Shown one piece after another: positions 6,906-10,234 of a DNA stretch of 10,234 nt. The stretch's first letter is position 1. Each line of letters begins with the position of its first letter. A model generated the notes under the pieces. The model saw nothing but the letters and a program-made list of their open reading frames with translations, was not told where the DNA came from and searched no databases. The position numbers and the translations under genes are program-made. The stretch comes from CAYINJ01 sp964364745 (lineage in GTDB: Bacteria > Patescibacteriota > Patescibacteriia > JACRDY01): positions 1 to 10,234 of the forward strand of contig CAYINJ010000020.1 in the NCBI GenBank assembly GCA_964364745.1, in the 5' to 3' direction.

Positions 6906-7808
6906 ATGAAATCTGAACCTGTAATAAGTAAAATCTCTACATATTTACAGGGCCATTTTCAGAGTTTTAGTTTGCGTAAACGACTGAGTGATTTTGCCTA
7001 TACGTTTTTGGTTACAGCTGGCGGAAAAGACTACATCATTAAGCTTATTGAGCACAAAAATATCGTATCAAAGATTAAGCATACTAGGAAACATATTGAG
7101 GCGATGATAATGGCATCGAAGGTGATAAATCAAAGTCGTTCCATCAAGACGATCACTGTGATTGATTTTGTTATAGAGGATAGGTACGCAATTTTGTTAA
7201 TTGAGAAAGAAAAACTGTCAAAAATAAGTAGAGTGGGGCCGTCTCTCTTTCAGAGGCTCGGGAAGTCTATGGCTGACTTCCATTCAGCGTGTAGATCAAT
7301 TGATTTTCAAAGACTGGCTTGGAACAATTTTCCTCCGCATTTTATTGTCGCACTAAAAAGCCGGAATCGGTGGCAGGAAGTCAGCCATTTTCTCAGCAAG
7401 AGCGAAAAACTGGTAGGTCGTAGCCGTCTGAAGACCGTAGCCTGCCATAATGATATTCATGCTGGTAATGTGTATTATTCAGGAAGGAAGATTCTATTCT
7501 TGGATATCGATGATATATGCAGTGAGTCATGTTTCAATGACCTTGGCATGGTAGTCGCAAACCTTATTGACTCTCACTACCCTAAAGACAAGGCCATCGA
7601 TATGATAAATCTTCTCCTTCATGGCTATGGGGTAGGTAATTCAAAGAGAAATATTCTGAGCACATTATTATTTGCGTTGAGAAAATCGTATTTTACCGAA
7701 GCATATTTCTTGTATGTTAATACCGTACAGCAAAAACCTATGACTTTCGTCGACGAGCTTAGAAAAAGACAGTGCTTACTGTGGAGCATTATTCGAGACT
7801 ACTTATAG
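6906..7808 (+). CDS. APH/choline-kinase-like small-molecule phosphotransferase
   Basis: A 300-aa protein of the phosphotransferase enzyme family (APH fold: aminoglycoside, choline, homoserine and fructosamine kinases). The N-lobe has a strand with a probable ATP-binding lysine in DYIIKLIEH and a long charged helix. The catalytic loop is HNDIHAGN (H181-N188, base D183, metal ligand N188), followed by the metal-binding LDIDD (D200). These key residues are intact, so it is probably active. The substrate cannot be read; typical family members phosphorylate a hydroxyl of a small metabolite. It lies 28 nt after folE on the same strand, so it probably belongs to the hydrolase-folE operon. Its stop overlaps the convergent queD stop by 10 nt. 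No linked resistance genes are present, so a metabolic role is more likely than antibiotic resistance. Confidence 0.85.
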   Translation: MKSEPVISKISTYLQGHFQSFSLRKRLSDFAYTFLVTAGGKDYIIKLIEHKNIVSKIKHTRKHIEAMIMASKVINQSRSIKTITVIDFVIEDRYAILLIEKEKLSKISRVGPSLFQRLGKSMADFHSACRSIDFQRLAWNNFPPHFIVALKSRNRWQEVSHFLSKSEKLVGRSRLKTVACHNDIHAGNVYYSGRKILFLDIDDICSESCFNDLGMVVANLIDSHYPKDKAIDMINLLLHGYGVGNSKRNILSTLLFALRKSYFTEAYFLYVNTVQQKPMTFVDELRKRQCLLWSIIRDYL

Positions 7809-8203
7809 ATTTCGACGCTGTTGTCAGGTGTTTCCCATAGCCTTATTTTCTCAAAATTATACTGCGGCAGTTTCTTATTTAGAGTCTCCCATATCCAAGC
7901 CGAGACGACTTCTAGTGTAACAGGTTTATCCTTCTCGCCAGGCAAAACCTCATTTAGATACTGATGGTCAATCAAGCCAATGACATTATATTGGATTAGT
8001 TCTGAGAGCTCGTGCAAATTTACGAAGTATCCCTTTTTGTTATCAACCGAACCGCTCACGGTAACTTCGAGTTGATAGTTGTGTCCATGAATATTTTGAC
8101 ACTTTCCAAACATAGCTGTATTTTCCTGGTTAGAAAATTCGCTGTTATGCATTCTGTGGGCGGAGGCAAAATGGAATCTTTTTGTTAGATGTAGTTTAGT
8201 CAT
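7799..8203 (-). CDS. queD: 6-pyruvoyl-tetrahydropterin synthase family, QueD-type
   Basis: A 134-aa PTPS/QueD-family enzyme that acts on dihydroneopterin triphosphate, the product of FolE. Zinc ligands are H16 (FASAHRM), H39 and H41 (HGHNY); the catalytic cysteine is C35 in FGKCQNIHGH. D79-H80 (LIDHQYLN) and E124 (LWETPDN) match the catalytic His and substrate-anchoring Glu. The CxxxHGH spacing is that reported for QueD (6-carboxy-tetrahydropterin synthase, queuosine path), not the longer Cx5HGH of animal biopterin synthases, and the Glu of folate-type PTPS-III is not seen. Other parts (MFGKC, WETPDNSVEIYK) resemble animal PTPS, so the product remains open. No queE, queC or queF is in the window. 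It has its own promoter and runs convergently into the kinase gene, overlapping it by 10 nt. Confidence 0.9.
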   Translation of the reverse strand: MTKLHLTKRFHFASAHRMHNSEFSNQENTAMFGKCQNIHGHNYQLEVTVSGSVDNKKGYFVNLHELSELIQYNVIGLIDHQYLNEVLPGEKDKPVTLEVVSAWIWETLNKKLPQYNFEKIRLWETPDNSVEIYK

Positions 8204-8332
8204 GTGTTTATGACAGTCAGCGTAGCATTTTTTGTGTTTAATTTCAAAGTTATTATTAAGCTTAGACTCTAGAATCTAACGCAACACCTATGATACCGTG
8301 GGCGGTATTATCGGTAACACGTTGTTTTCTAG
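8204..8332. other. Intergenic region between queD and the decayed IS
   Basis: It holds the queD promoter and, at 8293-8308, a 6-bp hairpin (ATACCG-TGGG-CGGTAT). No ORF or riboswitch-like leader was seen; the predicted queD leader of roughly 10 nt leaves no room for a preQ1 riboswitch. Confidence 0.5.
8219..8247 (-). promoter_or_regulatory. queD promoter
   Basis: On the minus strand: TTGAAA (8242-8247), a 17-nt spacer ending in TGC, and TACGCT (8219-8224). The -10 is weak but has an extended TG. The start falls roughly 10 nt before the queD ATG. Confidence 0.6.
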
Positions 8333-8343
8333 TCAATACCTTT
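8333..8343 (-). repeat. Inner part of the IS right end
   Basis: Read on the minus strand it is AAAGGTATTGA, including the transposase stop codon. It is identical, in inverted orientation, to 4305-4315. The pair brackets the island 4316-8332. Confidence 0.55.
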
Positions 8344-8872
8344 GCACCACTTCCAGGGGTGTTCTCATCCCCAGTCCCATGTGCGGTCGCTCGGTATTGT
8401 AGTAATGAATAAACTCAGGAATGGCCTTGTTCCAGGATTTCAAGCCCCTGGCCGTACGAGCCAGACACTCTTGTTGGATGGTGCGGTTAAACCGTTCTAG
8501 GTGGCCATTGTCCGTGGGTGTCCTGACCCTTGAGTGACGATGAGCTAGGCCAGTGATAGCCATCTGTTTACTGAACCACTTGGCAAACTCACTACCATGG
8601 TCAGATTGTAAGGTCGTAAACCCAAAGGGGGCAGACCCTTGGGCTAGACGAACAAACTTCACGCTCTGCCAGCCATTAATCTGGGGACTGGCGATGGCCC
8701 AGGCCCAGCGTGAGTAGACGTCTAAGATTGTGTAGCGGTACAAACGATCCTGATGGGGCCCATCGTGGATAGTGTCAACTTCCACCAAATCCCCTGGTTT
8801 TTCTGCCCTGGGGCGGGGTGGGTAGACATGCCACCTGGCGCGTACTCCAGCCGTCTCGCAGGACTAAGTTGG

Positions 8873-8892
8873 CCGCCTGCATCCGCAGGCGG
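8873..8892. repeat. Perfect 8-bp hairpin within the IS
   Basis: CCGCCTGC-ATCC-GCAGGCGG is a perfect inverted repeat. It lies in the transposase helix-turn-helix coding part, so it may be only coding sequence, or may protect against read-through expression. Confidence 0.5.
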
Positions 8893-8950
8893 GGAAGGTG
8901 GGGGTTCTATAGTGTAGGGCATATACCCCTAGAATACTCCAGGGCGGTGC

Positions 8951-8970
8951 AAGGTATTTAACCATTACAA
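8951..8970 (+). repeat. IS terminal repeat, right island edge
   Basis: AAGGTATTTAACCATTACAA, followed by GGGGACA to 8977, is the transposase-proximal start of the element read outward. It is 19/20 identical to 4306-4325 in the same orientation. Confidence 0.75.
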
Positions 8971-8991
8971 GGGGACAAAACTAGTTTAATT

Positions 8992-9030
8992 AAAAAAATA
9001 AGAAAGCGCTATCGTTACCGGTAGCGCTTT
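8992..9030 (-). terminator. Intrinsic terminator of the ABC transporter gene
   Basis: A 12-bp stem (9003-9014 with 9019-9030, AAAGCGCT core, one G-U pair, loop TTAC) is followed on the minus strand by CTTA and seven U (8992-8998). It lies 22 nt after the ABC gene stop. Confidence 0.9.
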
Positions 9031-9052
9031 AATGATGAGTGGTTGATGTGGT

Positions 9053-10234
9053 TTACTCCCGCAGCTCGCCGAGCTGCTGGAGGTTAACCAGATAGGCATA
9101 GAGACCGTTTTGGTGTAGCAGCTCGGCGTGACTACCCTGTTCGCTGATTTTCCCATCTTCAATTACGCAGATGGTGTCGGCTTTTTGGATCGTCGACAGT
9201 CGGTGAGCAATGGCGATGATGCTCAAGGATTGTTGCCGCCGGAGTTGATCGACCATGACCTGAATCGCCCGCTCGGCTTCCGAGTCCAAACTGGAGGTGG
9301 CCTCATCGAGGATGAGGAACCGGGCGCCGTGGAGGAGGGCTAAGTAGGCCCGGGCGATGCCTACGCGCTGGCGTTCACCACCAGAGAGGCGCACCCCGCG
9401 TTCACCGACCTGAGTGTCCAAACCCTCCGGGAAACGGTTGTGGTCGTCAATCACCTGCCCCAGGTGGGCGGCCTGCACGGCGGCGCTGATCTGAGCATCC
9501 GGCGCGTCGGGCCACGGATAGGTGATGTTGTCCCGCAGCGTACCGTCGAAGATGTCGACGTCTTGCTGCACCACCGCGAATAGCCGCCGGTACCATGGCA
9601 AATCAAGAGTACGAATATCCTGGCCGTCGAGAGTCACGGCGCCAGTCGCCACGTCGTACATCCGACATAAGAGTCGAATCACGGTAGTTTTTCCCTCACC
9701 ACTGCGTGCGACCAGTGCCGTCATGCTGCCCGGCGGCAATGTCAGGTCGAAATCGTGGAGGACGTCGCTGTCTTTGCCAGGGTAGCGGAAACTCACCGCG
9801 TCAAATCGGAGATGTCCGGCCGTGCTGACCGGTGTCACCGCGTCGAGTGCGGTCATGATCTCAACCGGCTCATCGAGCAATTGTTGCATTCGCTCAACCG
9901 AGACTAGGTAGCGCATGATCCGCGCATAAGTGTGGAGCAGCCCCCACAGGGCTTCGATACTAACACTGCCGGTGGCCAAGACATAGACAATGGTCCCGAC
10001 CGTGCTTAGGCCCTGGGAGACAAACCACAACCCCGCCACCACCGTGCCGATGAACGACAAGTGGAGGATCAAGCCGATGGCAAAGAACCACCACTGGATA
10101 CCCCGGGAAATCCCTAGGTCCAATGTGGTCATGTCACCACGGATTTTGGCCAAGAGTCGGTTTTCCCGCGCTTCTTGCGCGAAGTGCTGGACCGTGCTGA
10201 CATTGATCAACGACTGGCAGAAGTACCCTTGGGA
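9053..10234 (-). CDS. ABC exporter, C-terminal part (membrane domain end plus ATPase), partial
   Basis: The 393 codons seen run off the window edge; the first visible in-frame residues are SQGYFCQSLINVST, so the TTG at 10210 is not the real start. It is a fused-type exporter half-transporter. The end of the membrane domain includes two hydrophobic spans (WWFFAIGLILHLSFIGTVV and the GTIVYVLATGSVSIEAL region) and the usual ERMQQLLDEP linker. The nucleotide-binding domain has Walker A ARSGEGKTT (9683-9709), Q-loop VVQQDVDIFDGT, signature LSGGERQR, Walker B FLILDEATSSLDSE and H-loop IAHRLST. The first Gly of Walker A is Ala, a mild departure; all other ATPase residues are present. Substrate (lipid, peptide or drug) cannot be told. 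High G+C matches valS, so it belongs to the host backbone. Confidence 0.93.
   Translation of the reverse strand, partial: SQGYFCQSLINVSTVQHFAQEARENRLLAKIRGDMTTLDLGISRGIQWWFFAIGLILHLSFIGTVVAGLWFVSQGLSTVGTIVYVLATGSVSIEALWGLLHTYARIMRYLVSVERMQQLLDEPVEIMTALDAVTPVSTAGHLRFDAVSFRYPGKDSDVLHDFDLTLPPGSMTALVARSGEGKTTVIRLLCRMYDVATGAVTLDGQDIRTLDLPWYRRLFAVVQQDVDIFDGTLRDNITYPWPDAPDAQISAAVQAAHLGQVIDDHNRFPEGLDTQVGERGVRLSGGERQRVGIARAYLALLHGARFLILDEATSSLDSEAERAIQVMVDQLRRQQSLSIIAIAHRLSTIQKADTICVIEDGKISEQGSHAELLHQNGLYAYLVNLQQLGELRE

Larger units (their letters stand above)
8333..8922 (-). pseudogene. Decayed IS481/IS3-like transposase
   Basis: The C-terminal integrase core (8333-8788, frame open to 8863) has a complete-looking DDE set: D in VEVDTIHDG, D in LQSDHGSEF, and E in DNGHLERFNRT, followed by YYNTERPHMGL. 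It is preceded by the linker WHVYPPRPRAEKPGD. The N-terminus survives in other frames: ATG at 8922 gives MPYT, then a one-base shift gives NPHLPRLRMQ...DGWSTRQVA (8906-8829), the usual helix-turn-helix start. Between STRQVA and WHVYPP the middle of the protein (roughly 100 residues in relatives, from memory) is missing; both flanks can be read through the same bases near 8829-8839, suggesting a deletion at a microhomology. Three frames are therefore needed and the gene is non-functional, although the catalytic domain could be expressed from the TTG at 8788. Confidence 0.85.
8333..8977 (-). mobile_element. Decayed insertion sequence, non-autonomous
   Basis: On the minus strand the element starts with TGTCCCCTTGTAATGG at 8977, runs through the broken transposase and ends at its TGA (8333-8335). 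The inner parts of the two ends match as an inverted repeat (GGTGCAAGGTATT at 8946-8958, GGTGCAAAGGTATT on the minus strand at 8335-8348), but the sequence after the TGA (CTAGAAAACAACG) no longer matches ACCATTACAAGGGGACA, so the right tip is lost or mutated. CTAG occurs at 8329-8332 and 8981-8984, which could be a target duplication but is too short to rely on. Confidence 0.7.

Noticed and set aside
6906..7808. Aminoglycoside resistance gene
   Set aside because: Only the general kinase motifs are shared; the operon context is folE and a hydrolase, and no other resistance genes are present.
8204..8332. preQ1-type riboswitch ahead of queD
   Set aside because: The best promoter leaves roughly a 10-nt leader and no pseudoknot-like aptamer was recognised.
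8722..8922. 66-aa ORF starting MPYTIEPPP as a separate gene
   Set aside because: The reading MPYT plus a one-base shift gives the standard transposase N-terminus, so this is a frameshifted part of the IS, not a gene.
8329..8984. CTAG as target-site duplication of the IS
   Set aside because: Only 4 bp, offset from the inferred right tip, and one element end is degraded, so it cannot be told from chance.
1..10234. CRISPR array, toxin-antitoxin pair or phage defence system
   Set aside because: No regularly spaced repeats, no Cas, nuclease or antitoxin-like motifs were seen in any gene.

Overview
The window looks like a fragment of an uncultivated bacterial genome, plausibly Patescibacteria (Candidate Phyla Radiation). 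This is inferred from recognised family style: a ValRS with a short zinc-less insertion, a DHH/NrnA-type protein with an eroded active site, and an IS481/IS3-like transposase of a type I associate with such genomes. No rRNA, tRNA or CRISPR array was seen.

Layout: (1) 1-4296 is GC-rich host-like DNA (36/60 G+C at 1081-1140). It holds a small membrane protein with its own terminator, valS on the minus strand, and a divergent DHH-family gene. The two divergent genes are served by back-to-back near-consensus promoters, and both have very short leaders without a Shine-Dalgarno. (2) 4297-8332 is a lower-GC island (21/60 G+C at both 6421-6480 and 7141-7200). It holds a two-gene unit (an unknown 267-aa protein overlapping a stand-alone transketolase C-terminal domain with a TTG start) closed by a terminator; a three-gene unit (alpha/beta hydrolase, GTP cyclohydrolase I folE, APH-like phosphotransferase) from an apparently leaderless promoter; and a convergent 6-pyruvoyl-tetrahydropterin-synthase family gene with the QueD-type CxxxHGH motif. 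(3) 8333-8977 is a decayed insertion sequence on the minus strand: its transposase has a frameshift and an internal deletion but keeps the catalytic domain. (4) 8978-10234 returns to GC-rich DNA (40/60 at 9361-9420), with a minus-strand terminator and the C-terminal part of an ABC exporter running off the window.

A 20-bp motif of the IS terminal repeat, AAGGTATT(G/T)AACCATTACAA, occurs at 4306-4325 and again at 8951-8970, so IS-end sequence brackets the island. This suggests IS-linked acquisition or rearrangement.

The island's most interesting content is its pterin chemistry. FolE makes 7,8-dihydroneopterin triphosphate, the substrate of the QueD/PTPS enzyme. A hydrolase and a small-molecule kinase are co-transcribed with folE, yet no later queuosine genes (queE, queC, queF) or folate genes are in the window. 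The set could be a salvage or partial queuosine route, or an undescribed pterin-derived pathway. The sequence supports the gene families; the joint pathway is inference.
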